From an uncultured Lachnospiraceae bacterium (GTDB lineage Bacteria > Bacillota > Clostridia > Lachnospirales > Lachnospiraceae), in the NCBI GenBank assembly GCA_900555195.1, contig USKC01000092.1, forward strand, positions 1 through 10,312: a stretch of 10,312 nucleotides of DNA, given 5' to 3'. The translations under genes were made by a program, and so were the position numbers. Within the stretch, counting starts at the first letter, position 1, and each line of letters opens with the position of its first letter. Positions 1 to 6,470 of this stretch are shown piece after piece. The notes below the pieces were generated by a model. It did no database searches. It saw only the letters and a list, made by a program, of their open reading frames with translations, and had not been told where the DNA came from.

Positions 1-551
1 TCGGGAAAATGGCCATGGCAGGCTGCGGTGCCTATTCCAAAATCGAAGGATTCGGATTCCTGCCGATCACCTGTTTCGCTATGGCCATGACCACCTTCAT
101 CAGCCAGAACCTGGGCGCCGGTCAGTATGAACGCGCCAAAAAAGGCGCACGCTTCGGCATCCTCTGTTCCATGAGCATCGCCGAACTGGTGGGCATCTGC
201 ATCAATCTCTTTGCCCCTTATCTGATCGCCGCCTTTAACAGCGATCCGGAGGTCGTCGCCTATGGCGTCACGCAGGCCAGGATCGTCACCCTGTTTTATT
301 TCCTCCTGGCTTTCTCTCACTGCATGGCGGGCATCCTTCGCGGCGCAGGCCGCTCAGCCGTTCCCATGCTGGTCATGATGGTCTGCTGGTGTATCATCCG
401 TATCGCCTATATCTCCATCATCATCCGCTTTGTTCCTGTGATCGACGTAATCTTCTGGGCTTATCCGCTCACCTGGCTGCTCAGTTCCATCCTGTTCCTC
501 TTCTATTTCCTGAAGGGAGACTGGCTGCACAGCTTCGATAAACAGGCCTGA
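1..551 (+). CDS. MATE-family multidrug/toxin efflux transporter, C-terminal part (5' end cut by window edge)
   Basis: The reading frame is open from the first bases (in frame from base 3) to a TGA at 549-551, giving 182 residues, so the gene starts outside the window. It is a polytopic membrane protein. The stretch FISQNLGAGQYERAKKGAR is the hallmark N-G-A/x-R-A-x-x-G motif found at the start of the second half of MATE (DinF/NorM-type) proteins, where a loop follows a helix. Further hydrophobic helices follow, with typical C-terminal MATE features such as GILRGAGRSAVPM and FWAYPLTWLLSSILFLFYF. The family exports cationic drugs and metabolites across the cytoplasmic membrane, driven by a Na+ or H+ gradient; the substrate cannot be told from sequence. 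The gene ends 6 bp from the convergent hydrolase gene, and I see no intrinsic terminator in between. Confidence 0.9.
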   Translation, partial: GKMAMAGCGAYSKIEGFGFLPITCFAMAMTTFISQNLGAGQYERAKKGARFGILCSMSIAELVGICINLFAPYLIAAFNSDPEVVAYGVTQARIVTLFYFLLAFSHCMAGILRGAGRSAVPMLVMMVCWCIIRIAYISIIIRFVPVIDVIFWAYPLTWLLSSILFLFYFLKGDWLHSFDKQA

Positions 552-557
552 ATGCGC

Positions 558-1187
558 TCACGCCCCGGCAGCCTGCTGGTGCAGGACGATCAGCTGCGGC
601 ACTTCCTGCCCGGCCAGTTCCAGGGTATCGGAATCCGAATAGATGGCCCCGCGTCCGCAAAGTTCTATAAAACGTTCGCAGGGCGCAATCTCATCAAACC
701 CGCTCTCCTTCGTCCGGTAGTGCATGGGAATCACCGTTTTGGGCGCAAGAAGCGATATCAGCCGGGCCATCTTTTCCGGAGGGGCGGTATAATGGCCGCC
801 CGCCGGAACAAGCACCACATCCGCCCCGCGCATGTTCTCAATCTGCTCCGTTTCCGGCATGCAGCCCAGATCCCCCAGATGCACAATGCTGCGCCCTTCC
901 GCATGCAAAATATGGATGATATTGCTTCCACGCAGCGCGCCCTGCGCATCATCATGCCAGCTGTACAGGCGCTCAATCTCAAACGGATTCCGTTTCCCTG
1001 CATCCGTTATTTTCACACAATCCCTTCCATTATGGTCTCCATGCTCATGGCTGCACAGGCACAGGTTCGCTTCCTCATCCAGATCCCGGAGCCCTGGGAC
1101 AGAACCCTTCTCATATGGATCCAGGATCACCGAAAAGCCTTCCGATTCAATTTTAAAACAGGAATGTCCCAAATACTGTATTCTCAT
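558..1187 (-). CDS. Metallo-beta-lactamase-fold metal-dependent hydrolase (UlaG/UPF0173-like)
   Basis: This is a 209-residue cytosolic protein. It opens MRIQYLGHSCFKIE, the typical N-terminal strand of small MBL-fold hydrolases of the UlaG/UPF0173 type. The metal-binding signature SHEHGDHN lies at residues 46-53 (H47, H49, D51, H52). Further candidate ligands are H103 and D106 in HLGDLG, and H156 in IPMHYRT; a second conserved-looking H78-D79 occurs in YSWHDD. The substrate is unknown; family members act on lactones, nucleotides or phosphoesters. A longer frame is open to 1274, but the start at 1187 is chosen because GGAGGG sits just upstream with normal spacing and because the family consensus begins there. 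The gene lies 95 bp downstream of the TPM-domain gene behind a weak terminator-like hairpin, so cotranscription is uncertain. The final nine residues (LHQQAAGA end) look like an unconserved tail. Confidence 0.88.
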   Translation of the reverse strand: MRIQYLGHSCFKIESEGFSVILDPYEKGSVPGLRDLDEEANLCLCSHEHGDHNGRDCVKITDAGKRNPFEIERLYSWHDDAQGALRGSNIIHILHAEGRSIVHLGDLGCMPETEQIENMRGADVVLVPAGGHYTAPPEKMARLISLLAPKTVIPMHYRTKESGFDEIAPCERFIELCGRGAIYSDSDTLELAGQEVPQLIVLHQQAAGA

Positions 1188-1233
1188 CCGCCCTCCTATC
1201 TGCGCGCCCTCCGCACGCATGCTAATTGATAGT

Positions 1234-1257
1234 GAAAAAATCGTAGCGCTTCGCACG
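1234..1257 (-). terminator. Weak intrinsic terminator between TPM-domain gene and hydrolase gene
   Basis: On the minus strand, CGTGCG-AAG-CGC(T)ACG forms a six-pair stem with one bulged T and a 3-nt loop. It is followed directly by ATTTTTTC. It lies about 25 bp after the TPM gene stop and about 50 bp before the hydrolase start. The stem is short, so termination is probably partial. The T-run directly after a GC-rich hairpin is the main support. Confidence 0.5.
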
Positions 1258-1282
1258 CTTTCCCCATTCTGCAATCCGTGCC

Positions 1283-2182
1283 CTATCTGCTGTGGCCGCC
1301 TCCTCCATGGGATACGCCTCCTGAAGATACATGATGGCCGCCTCCTCCGCCTCCGCCGCTGCCGCTGTTGCGTTCAATATGCCGCTTTGACACCGTCTTC
1401 CTCAGGAAAATATCCTCCTTACGCTTCATCCTTGGCCTGCCGCCCTTCACATATGTATTCAGGTTAACCGTCTTCATCCCCTTATTCATCTGCAGATTCA
1501 CACCGATATAGATTCCTGCCGCAATCAGTGTGCCGAGGACGGGGACATATATGGGGATCTCCACCCTCGTATCCATCCCCTGCGTCATCGCCTGGGCAAA
1601 CAGAGTCACATATTCCCTGTACGCCCCATACGGATCTTCATCCACATTTTCCAACGCCTGATCCAAAAGCCTTTCGATCATCCCTTCCGAGAACTGCGCT
1701 TCCGCCCTCCCGCAGGTGCTGAGCCATGAATATACGTTTCCATCTGCCTCCCTGTACCAGTTATCCAACAGCAATACGCCGTCCCCATAGGGCTTATCAT
1801 AACCGAACAGATGCTCGTCATAGAAATTATCCGCATAAACCATCGTATACTGATAAGGCTCCAGATACCCCAGCCCGGATTCATATGCTTTTGCATAATC
1901 CTCCAGCGATTCATTCAGGGTCACCAGAACAATATCGCAGCCTGTCTGCGCTTCCTTTTCAGAGATCAGCGCCCTGAGATCCGCTTCCTGGCTGTCGTTC
2001 AGCACATCCGCATAATCAAATACCCTCTCCTGTGTGGTGCATTCCTGATTCGTCCGCACAAATGCGGTCTGGCTGTCCCTGTTATTTATTACGAACAGCA
2101 GCGCCCAAATCACAGCCAGGATCAGGATCGCCAGAAAATAAAAGCGGAAATGGCGGATATAGTTTTTCAGATTCACGTCCAT
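1283..2182 (-). CDS. TPM-domain membrane protein (YgcG/YdjH-like) with Gly/His-rich tail
   Basis: A 299-residue membrane protein. Residues about 13-32 form a transmembrane helix. Residues about 53-200 match the TPM (YgcG) fold: RVFDYADVLNDSQEADLRALI, then an alternating strand region with CDIVLVTLN, and YGDGVLLLDNW near 132-142. A second hydrophobic helix at about 208-231 (IPIYVPVLGTLIAAGIYIGV) is followed by a basic segment. The protein ends in a low-complexity Gly/Ser/His tail (from about residue 273), which is common in this family. With two helices the TPM domain would lie outside the membrane and the tail inside; that topology is inference. The start is four bases after the stop of the zinc-ribbon gene, so translation is probably coupled. 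Together the pair resembles B. subtilis YdjG/YdjH. The TPM domain's biochemical activity is not established in general, and phosphatase activity should not be assumed here. Confidence 0.82.
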   Translation of the reverse strand: MDVNLKNYIRHFRFYFLAILILAVIWALLFVINNRDSQTAFVRTNQECTTQERVFDYADVLNDSQEADLRALISEKEAQTGCDIVLVTLNESLEDYAKAYESGLGYLEPYQYTMVYADNFYDEHLFGYDKPYGDGVLLLDNWYREADGNVYSWLSTCGRAEAQFSEGMIERLLDQALENVDEDPYGAYREYVTLFAQAMTQGMDTRVEIPIYVPVLGTLIAAGIYIGVNLQMNKGMKTVNLNTYVKGGRPRMKRKEDIFLRKTVSKRHIERNSGSGGGGGGGHHVSSGGVSHGGGGHSR

Positions 2183-2186
2183 CGTC

Positions 2187-3170
2187 CTATAATACCTCCA
2201 ATATCGCGGTGACCAACGTCATGATTGCCAGCATACACAGGAAAAATGTGCCCCCATAAGCCGCAATACACCCGGCGGACACCGGCGCTTTTCCGACCAC
2301 CTTTCCCGTCTGCCCGTTCACGAAACAGTCATAGTCTTTCTCTCTGTAACGGTACCTGTAGCACCAGACGGGCAGCAGCGCATAATGGGCCTGCCGGCGC
2401 GCCAGCTGAATTGTCTCCTGCTGCGGAAGGATCGTGGAATATCCCGCCACCGTCTCATGCACCAGGCTCCTGGCATCCTCCCTCGCCCGGTCCTCCGCCC
2501 TTTCTGACAGTTCTTCCGCTGATTTGTTATAGACCTCTCCCAGAAAGCCCGACATATATTCCGGAGCAAAATCCTCCAGTTCCCCATATTGATAGGGTTC
2601 CAGAAGATCCATCACCTCATCATTCAGATCTATCGATGCGTCCACAGGCACTTTATCAAAATCCACCTCCATCTCCCGGATCACCTGATAATAGGAAGTC
2701 TCCGTATACTGTGTATCCCCCCTTGTCCAGACCCGCACCTTCGTCCCGGTTCCCGAATAGAAACAATCTGCCGACATATCATACAGCCAAAATGGGACAT
2801 AGCTTCCCTCCATTTTTCCGACGCTCGCTTCCGACAAAAAAGAATCCGGCGCGAAAATCCGGCGTTTAAACTCTGCCTTCATACGCTCCGCAGCCGTTTT
2901 TTGTCCCAGCCGAAAGGGAAGAATGAACTGAGGACGGTATTCTTTTTCCACTCTCTCTTCAAAAATCGTATAATGGCCGCAATACTCACATTTCACGGCT
3001 GAACCGTATTCTCCCGCCTCCATGGGGGCGCCGCAGTTAGAACACACTGTCAGCCCCTTTCCTGCCTCCCTCTCCTGAGTCTGTATTCCGTCGCAGTACG
3101 GGCAGACCATTTCCTTTCGCTCCGGATCATAGACCACATTTCCACCGCAATTTTTACATTTGAAAATCAT
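2187..3170 (-). CDS. Double zinc-ribbon membrane-anchored protein (YdjG-like; often mislabelled as TFIIB-type or PriA-like)
   Basis: A 327-residue protein with two N-terminal zinc ribbons: C5-x2-C8 with C23-x2-C26, and C43-x2-C46 with C61-x2-C64. A soluble middle domain of about 200 residues follows, including SYVPFWLYDM and LLPVWCYRYRYREKDYDCFVNG; this resembles the conserved body of Firmicute zinc-ribbon proteins annotated as TFIIB-type zinc ribbon. A hydrophobic C-terminal segment (about 300-325, GGTFFLCMLAIMTLVTAIL) is probably a membrane anchor. A longer frame runs to 3266, but that extension covers a good promoter (3232-3260), and AAGGAA lies just upstream of the ATG at 3170, so this start is preferred. 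The adjacent TPM gene and the domain layout point to the YdjG/YdjH pair, which recruits SPFH protein YdjI and PspA to membranes in Bacillus; that role is inferred here. Confidence 0.8.
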   Translation of the reverse strand: MIFKCKNCGGNVVYDPERKEMVCPYCDGIQTQEREAGKGLTVCSNCGAPMEAGEYGSAVKCEYCGHYTIFEERVEKEYRPQFILPFRLGQKTAAERMKAEFKRRIFAPDSFLSEASVGKMEGSYVPFWLYDMSADCFYSGTGTKVRVWTRGDTQYTETSYYQVIREMEVDFDKVPVDASIDLNDEVMDLLEPYQYGELEDFAPEYMSGFLGEVYNKSAEELSERAEDRAREDARSLVHETVAGYSTILPQQETIQLARRQAHYALLPVWCYRYRYREKDYDCFVNGQTGKVVGKAPVSAGCIAAYGGTFFLCMLAIMTLVTAILEVL

Positions 3171-3231
3171 TCCGTTCCTTTTCCTCTCATTCTCACCGCT
3201 GTATCCAAATGCCTGCGTGTTTATTGGTTCT

Positions 3232-3260
3232 ATTCTATCATCTTTCCCGGCTTCTGTCGA
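3232..3260 (-). promoter_or_regulatory. Promoter of the zinc-ribbon/TPM gene pair
   Basis: Minus-strand -35 TCGACA (3255-3260, 5 of 6 matches to TTGACA), 17-bp spacer, -10 TAGAAT (3232-3237, 5 of 6). A TG dinucleotide one base before the -10 gives an extended form, TGATAGAAT. Transcription would start near 3225, leaving a leader of about 55 bases before the ATG at 3170. The promoter rules out the longer start at 3266. Confidence 0.65.
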
Positions 3261-3280
3261 ATCCATTGTGGCCGTGTGAC

Positions 3281-3325
3281 CGCACAGTTATGTCCGCACA
3301 ACTCGCAGTTATGTCCGCGCATCCG
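3281..3325. repeat. Two-copy 21-bp tandem repeat between divergent promoters
   Basis: The 13-mer CAGTTATGTCCGC occurs at 3285-3297 and again at 3306-3318, exactly 21 bp apart, which is two helical turns. Flanking bases are also similar (CGCACAG.. versus CTCGCAG..; ..CGCACA versus ..CGCGCA). A shorter relative, TGTCCGCGC, recurs at 3363-3371. The repeat lies in the 323-bp gene-free stretch 3171-3493, upstream of both the leftward promoter at 3232-3260 and the rightward promoter at 3412-3441. A regulator-binding array is possible, but no family consensus is recognised. Confidence 0.6.
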
Positions 3326-3411
3326 CACATGAAATCCCTTCCACAGCTGCCTTCGGTGATGCTGTCCGCGCCCAACATCCGTGAAATTCTGTGCGTCTTT
3401 GGAATTCCGCA

Positions 3412-3441
3412 TTGAAATCCATCCCCTTCCTTTGCTATAAT
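3412..3441 (+). promoter_or_regulatory. Strong promoter of the 87-residue gene
   Basis: -35 TTGAAA (3412-3417, 5 of 6), 18-bp spacer, perfect -10 TATAAT (3436-3441) preceded by TGC, making an extended -10. The predicted start point is near 3448, about 45 bases before the ATG at 3494. It is the best-matching sigma-A-type promoter in the window. Confidence 0.75.
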
Positions 3442-3493
3442 GGCATCAGTCAAAATCTTGCAGCAAATATCCGGCGGAAAGGAAGTTTTATTC

Positions 3494-3757
3494 ATGAATT
3501 CTATAAATCCTCTGAAATTACTTCAGCTAAAAGGCGCCTGGGATCAGTTCAAGGCGCGGCACCCCAAGCTCCCTGCCTTCTTTCAGGCGCTCCTTTCACA
3601 GAATGCCATTTCGGAAGGTTCCCTGATAGAGATTACGGTTTCCTGTGCAGATGGAAAAACGTACAATGCCAACCTCAAATTAACGCGTGAGGATATGCAG
3701 CTCATAGAAGAGCTGAAGCAGCTGTCCGCCCAAATGGGACAGTCAAATAACCCCTAG
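3494..3757 (+). CDS. Small conserved-looking protein of unknown function (87 residues)
   Basis: A small soluble protein with no signal peptide or membrane helix. It reads as a helix (NPLKLLQLKGAWDQFKARHP), a short middle (PAFFQALLSQNAISEGSLIEITV), a beta hairpin (SCADGKTYNANLKL), and a C-terminal charged helix (REDMQLIEELKQLSAQ). I recognise no named domain, though small proteins of this kind with an LKLxQLKGAWxxFKxxHP opening seem familiar from Lachnospiraceae; that is memory, not a search. The ATG at 3494 is chosen because AAAGGAAG (3478-3485) lies 8 bases upstream and because the earlier in-frame ATG at 3440 overlaps the promoter. It is monocistronic: its own strong promoter in front and an intrinsic terminator behind. 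It is the only complete plus-strand gene in the window. Confidence 0.8.
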   Translation: MNSINPLKLLQLKGAWDQFKARHPKLPAFFQALLSQNAISEGSLIEITVSCADGKTYNANLKLTREDMQLIEELKQLSAQMGQSNNP

Positions 3758-3774
3758 CAAGCTGATGCATGCGC

Positions 3775-3812
3775 AAAAAAGAGCGGCCCGCCTTCACGAG
3801 CCGCTCTTTTTC
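3775..3812. terminator. Bidirectional intrinsic terminator
   Basis: The stem GAGCGGC (3781-3787) pairs with GCCGCTC (3800-3806). It is flanked by A6 on the left (3775-3780) and T5 on the right (3807-3811), so the hairpin is followed by a U-run on either strand. It lies between the ends of two convergent genes (3757 and 3837) and can serve both. Confidence 0.9.
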
Positions 3813-3836
3813 TCTTCCTAAAACTATTTCTTACAG

Positions 3837-4586
3837 TTAATCGCTTGCCATGAGCAACAGCAATTCTTCAGCCACTTCACTCTGATATTTCTCCAGAAAT
3901 GCTGACGTGGCGGCTTGCTGAGCAGCCGCATAATTCTGTACGGTCACAAGCGCCTGCTGCAAAACCTCAGGAGCCGCATTCTGCTGGTAGAGAAGAAGCG
4001 CCTGCTGCTTCGCTACAAGGAGGGCCTGCAGATAATTGCATACATCCAGATACTCCTGCGCCATGGCTGCCTCTTCCGTCATCCCAGCTGACACCGCAGC
4101 CTGCAGATAAACATCCATCTCCTGCTGCAGCAGCGCCACTATCTGCGCCTGCCAGGCCATCGCCGTAAGCTGCTGATTCTCCAGCGCCAACCTCTGTTCC
4201 GGAGTCATCGCATCCAAAGCTGCCACATTGGCCAGATGCGCCGCCACATCCTGCTGAAGGGCTGCCATATCTTTGTACTGTGTCACATTACCGTTTTCAT
4301 CGATCACAACGGAGGCAACAGATCCCGCTTTCAGCCTAGCCATCACGGCATCCAGACTATTATATCTGATAAAATACGGATCCGCAGTCACCTCTTTGGC
4401 AAACTGCTCCACCTTGTCATTCCACTCTGTAAAAATCAGGCCGGACACCTGTTCATCATCCAAATAAAGCACTTCTCCATACTCCACAGATGAGATCACT
4501 TCCGATGCCTCCGCCTTCAGCGGAACAATGCAGAACAACACCGCTGCGGCCGCAACCGCCATTTTCATCAACCTGCCAAACTTCAT
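3837..4586 (-). CDS. Secreted Ala/Gln-rich helical protein of unknown function
   Basis: A 249-residue exported protein. Residues 1-27 are a classical Sec signal peptide: basic start (KFGRLMK), hydrophobic core (MAVAAAAVLFCIVPL) and an AEA cleavage site before SEV. Residues about 28-105 form a mixed domain (EYGEVLYLDDEQVSGLIF, DPYFIRYNSLDAVMARLK, SVVIDENGNVTQYK). The rest, from about 106, is almost entirely Ala/Gln/Leu-rich helix, probably a helical bundle or coiled coil, ending VAEELLLLMASD. There is no LPXTG motif, lipobox or membrane anchor, so it is probably secreted or held at the wall by contacts. I do not recognise the family. The frame is open to 4634, but the start at 4586 has a GGGGGGAAG ribosome site and begins the signal peptide directly. 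It has its own promoter (4630-4657) and a terminator, next to a peptidoglycan carboxypeptidase gene, so an envelope role is plausible. Confidence 0.82.
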   Translation of the reverse strand: MKFGRLMKMAVAAAAVLFCIVPLKAEASEVISSVEYGEVLYLDDEQVSGLIFTEWNDKVEQFAKEVTADPYFIRYNSLDAVMARLKAGSVASVVIDENGNVTQYKDMAALQQDVAAHLANVAALDAMTPEQRLALENQQLTAMAWQAQIVALLQQEMDVYLQAAVSAGMTEEAAMAQEYLDVCNYLQALLVAKQQALLLYQQNAAPEVLQQALVTVQNYAAAQQAATSAFLEKYQSEVAEELLLLMASD

Positions 4587-4629
4587 TTCCACTTCCCCCC
4601 TTCTTGATGGCTCTTCGCCTTCTCTTTTT

Positions 4630-4657
4630 ATCATAACATTTCATACGAAAAAAGCAA
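4630..4657 (-). promoter_or_regulatory. Candidate promoter of the secreted Ala/Gln-rich protein gene
   Basis: Minus-strand -10 TATGAT (4630-4635, 5 of 6) with an upstream TGT that makes an extended -10. A weak -35 TTGCTT (4652-4657) lies 16 bp further up. It is in the short gap just after the carboxypeptidase stop codon at 4674. The leader would be about 40 bases. The poor -35 is offset by the extended -10. Confidence 0.5.
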
Positions 4658-4673
4658 GTCCGCCCCGCTCCTT

Positions 4674-6257
4674 TTACCGCCTCCTGCGGCGCTTTCTGGC
4701 CTGTATCCGATAAACCCGATTCCTCCTCGGATGATCCCGATAGATCAGATCCTCATTCCCTCTCCCGCTGCGCGTGCGCCATCTGTGCTTCCAGATCTGC
4801 CTGCGCACAAAGAAGAAAATCCCGCAGGCGATGCCTGCCAACAGCAGAAGGATAATCAGCACATACCACCAATGAAATGTAAACGTACCTTTCTCTTCCG
4901 GAACCGGCTCCGCTATCGTTTCAGGCTCCGCCTCTGTCTCTTCAGGCACCACCAATGTCTCTGGAAGCGCGATCAATGCCTGCCCCACTTCATGTTCTCC
5001 ATAATGATAAACCATGAGCGCAGTTTCACCTTCTTTTGCGTTCTCGGTATCATAATAGAGATCCTGGGTCAGCTGATCGAAGGAGACATCTGAAGGAACC
5101 ACCACATAGCCGTCCTCTGACACCTGCACCGCAACCGCTTCCTCCTGCACGCTTCCGGTTTCCTCTCCGGCCGTTCTGGCATGAACAGCCGCCTCCACAC
5201 TTTGAGGGGTATTGCTCGCGATGTCCAGCTTCTTAAAGTTCTCAAATCCAAAATCGAACAGCGCCGCAGTATCCACATAAACCTGCCGCCCTTCTGTCTT
5301 CATCGTCACGCAGATCAGTTCCATTCCATCACGTCCTGCACAGGTGACCAGCGTATTTTTCGCCGCCACGGTATAACCGGTTTTCCCGGCAAACACGCCT
5401 TCATAGTGATACTGGCCGTTCAGAAGCATTTTATGATGGTTGGACATCGGAATCAGATCCGGCTGCTTTTCGGATGGCTGGATCTCATAAAAGGTCGTCT
5501 CCGATATCTTTCTGAAGATATCATACTTCAGGGCTTCTTTCGTAATCAAGGCCATATCATAGGCACTGGTCAGATGCTGTTCATTCGGGAGTCCATGCGG
5601 ATTCACAAAATGGCTATCCTGACAGCCCAGCTCCGCTGCCCGTGCGTTCATCATATCCGCAAATGCTTCGATACTTCCCGCCACATGCTCGGCCAGCGCG
5701 TAGGCCGCATCATTGGCAGAAGCCAGAAGCATTCCGTAAAGACAGTCCTCAACAGTCAGCTCTTCCCCTTCATCCAGCGCAATATGGGAACCCTTATCTT
5801 CCATATACACCGCATCATGAGGAATCGTGACGATCTCGTCCATCTCGCAGTTCTCTATCACCAAAAGAGCGGTCAGAATCTTCGTAATGCTGGCCGGATA
5901 GTACTGTGCATGAATATTCTTGGCATAAAGAATCGTACCCGTGGACGCTTCCATGACGATTCCGGCCTCTCCCACAATAGAAGGGCCCTCAGGCCAGCTT
6001 TCCGCTGCTTCTGCGCCCTGCATCCCTTCTGTTTCCTGTGCTCCTTCCGCCGTCTGCGTTTCTCCCGTTTCCTGGATTCCCTCTGTTTCTGGTATCTCCC
6101 CTGTTTCCTGCGTCCCTTCCTGTTCTTCCCCGGATTCCTCCTCGGTCATCACGCCTACGCCGCCTGAAGCCGCCTGGACGCCTATCTGCTGTGAGGCCAT
6201 AAAAAAAGCCGCTGCCAGGCAGGCCGCCGTTACTGTTCTTCTGAATCTATATTTCAT
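4674..6257 (-). CDS. D-alanyl-D-alanine carboxypeptidase (peptidase S11, PBP5/DacF type), membrane-anchored
   Basis: A 527-residue low-molecular-weight penicillin-binding protein that trims the terminal D-Ala from peptidoglycan stem peptides outside the membrane. All three active-site motifs are intact: S123-I-T-K126 (in YYPASITKILTALLVIEN), S180-A-N182, and K292-T-G294. Residues 1-30 are a signal peptide (hydrophobic core, AxA-type site VQAA). Residues about 38-90 are an acidic Glu/Thr/Gly/Gln repeat linker before the catalytic domain, which starts near 92. A PBP5_C-like region spans about 350-435, then an acidic Pro/Glu linker, a transmembrane helix (about 463-484, FHWWYVLIILLLLAGIACGI) and a cytoplasmic tail ending in RKRRRRR. 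At 527 residues it is longer than the usual 380-450, owing to the linker and tail. AAGGAG lies 13 bases before the ATG, rather far. No clear terminator follows. Confidence 0.93.
   Translation of the reverse strand: MKYRFRRTVTAACLAAAFFMASQQIGVQAASGGVGVMTEEESGEEQEGTQETGEIPETEGIQETGETQTAEGAQETEGMQGAEAAESWPEGPSIVGEAGIVMEASTGTILYAKNIHAQYYPASITKILTALLVIENCEMDEIVTIPHDAVYMEDKGSHIALDEGEELTVEDCLYGMLLASANDAAYALAEHVAGSIEAFADMMNARAAELGCQDSHFVNPHGLPNEQHLTSAYDMALITKEALKYDIFRKISETTFYEIQPSEKQPDLIPMSNHHKMLLNGQYHYEGVFAGKTGYTVAAKNTLVTCAGRDGMELICVTMKTEGRQVYVDTAALFDFGFENFKKLDIASNTPQSVEAAVHARTAGEETGSVQEEAVAVQVSEDGYVVVPSDVSFDQLTQDLYYDTENAKEGETALMVYHYGEHEVGQALIALPETLVVPEETEAEPETIAEPVPEEKGTFTFHWWYVLIILLLLAGIACGIFFFVRRQIWKHRWRTRSGRGNEDLIYRDHPRRNRVYRIQARKRRRRR
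5988..6128 (-). repeat. Degenerate repeats encoding an acidic linker in the carboxypeptidase
   Basis: Residues 44-90 of the carboxypeptidase consist of short, imperfect units such as QETGE, PETEG, IQETGE, AQETEG and MQGAE. At the DNA level this appears as recurring TTTCCTG and CCTTC words on the plus strand. Such tracts commonly vary in copy number between strains. The region links the signal peptide to the catalytic domain and is probably disordered. Confidence 0.65.
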
Positions 6258-6416
6258 GGGAATCTCTGATCTCCTTACCTCTTTTGTTAAAACCGGCGGC
6301 CCCTCTTATCCGAGGAATCTCTCTGGTAAAGCAACGCACACCATACGATACGGCCAGCCTTCCAAAATCAATGACGGGCGCTTTCGCCCATAAGTCAACA
6401 GATATGTTGTCAGAAT

Positions 6417-6445
6417 ATGTTACAATTCCTTTACACTTATGTTAA
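6417..6445 (-). promoter_or_regulatory. Possible promoter of the carboxypeptidase gene
   Basis: Minus-strand -35 TTAACA (6440-6445, 5 of 6), 17-bp spacer, -10 TAACAT (6417-6422, 4 of 6). It would leave a leader of about 150 bases before the ATG at 6257. That leader contains a hairpin, GGGCG-CTTT-CGCCC (6376-6389), flanked by TGAC and GTCA. Other placements in this 213-bp gap are possible, and cotranscription from the upstream cysteine-cluster gene cannot be excluded. Confidence 0.3.
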
Positions 6446-6470
6446 GCTTACCTCCACTATAGGCATTCCG

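Noticed and set aside
572..585. Hairpin CCTGC-TGGT-GCAGG near the convergent MATE and hydrolase gene ends as a terminator.
   Set aside because: It has no T-run on either strand and lies inside the hydrolase coding sequence.
552..1229. A 225-codon plus-strand open frame after the MATE gene.
   Set aside because: It is antisense to the MBL-fold hydrolase, whose HxHxDH motif and ribosome site are clear.
3230..3495. Minus-strand open frames across the divergent gap, with repeated Cys/His words (GHNCELCGHNC; CADITASCADITV).
   Set aside because: The Cys/His periodicity comes from the 21-bp DNA repeat. The frames overlap both promoters, have no good ribosome site, and show no protein-like pattern.
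5181..6167. A 328-codon plus-strand open frame opposite the carboxypeptidase gene.
   Set aside because: It lies entirely within a gene with all catalytic motifs on the other strand, and its translation has no recognisable features.
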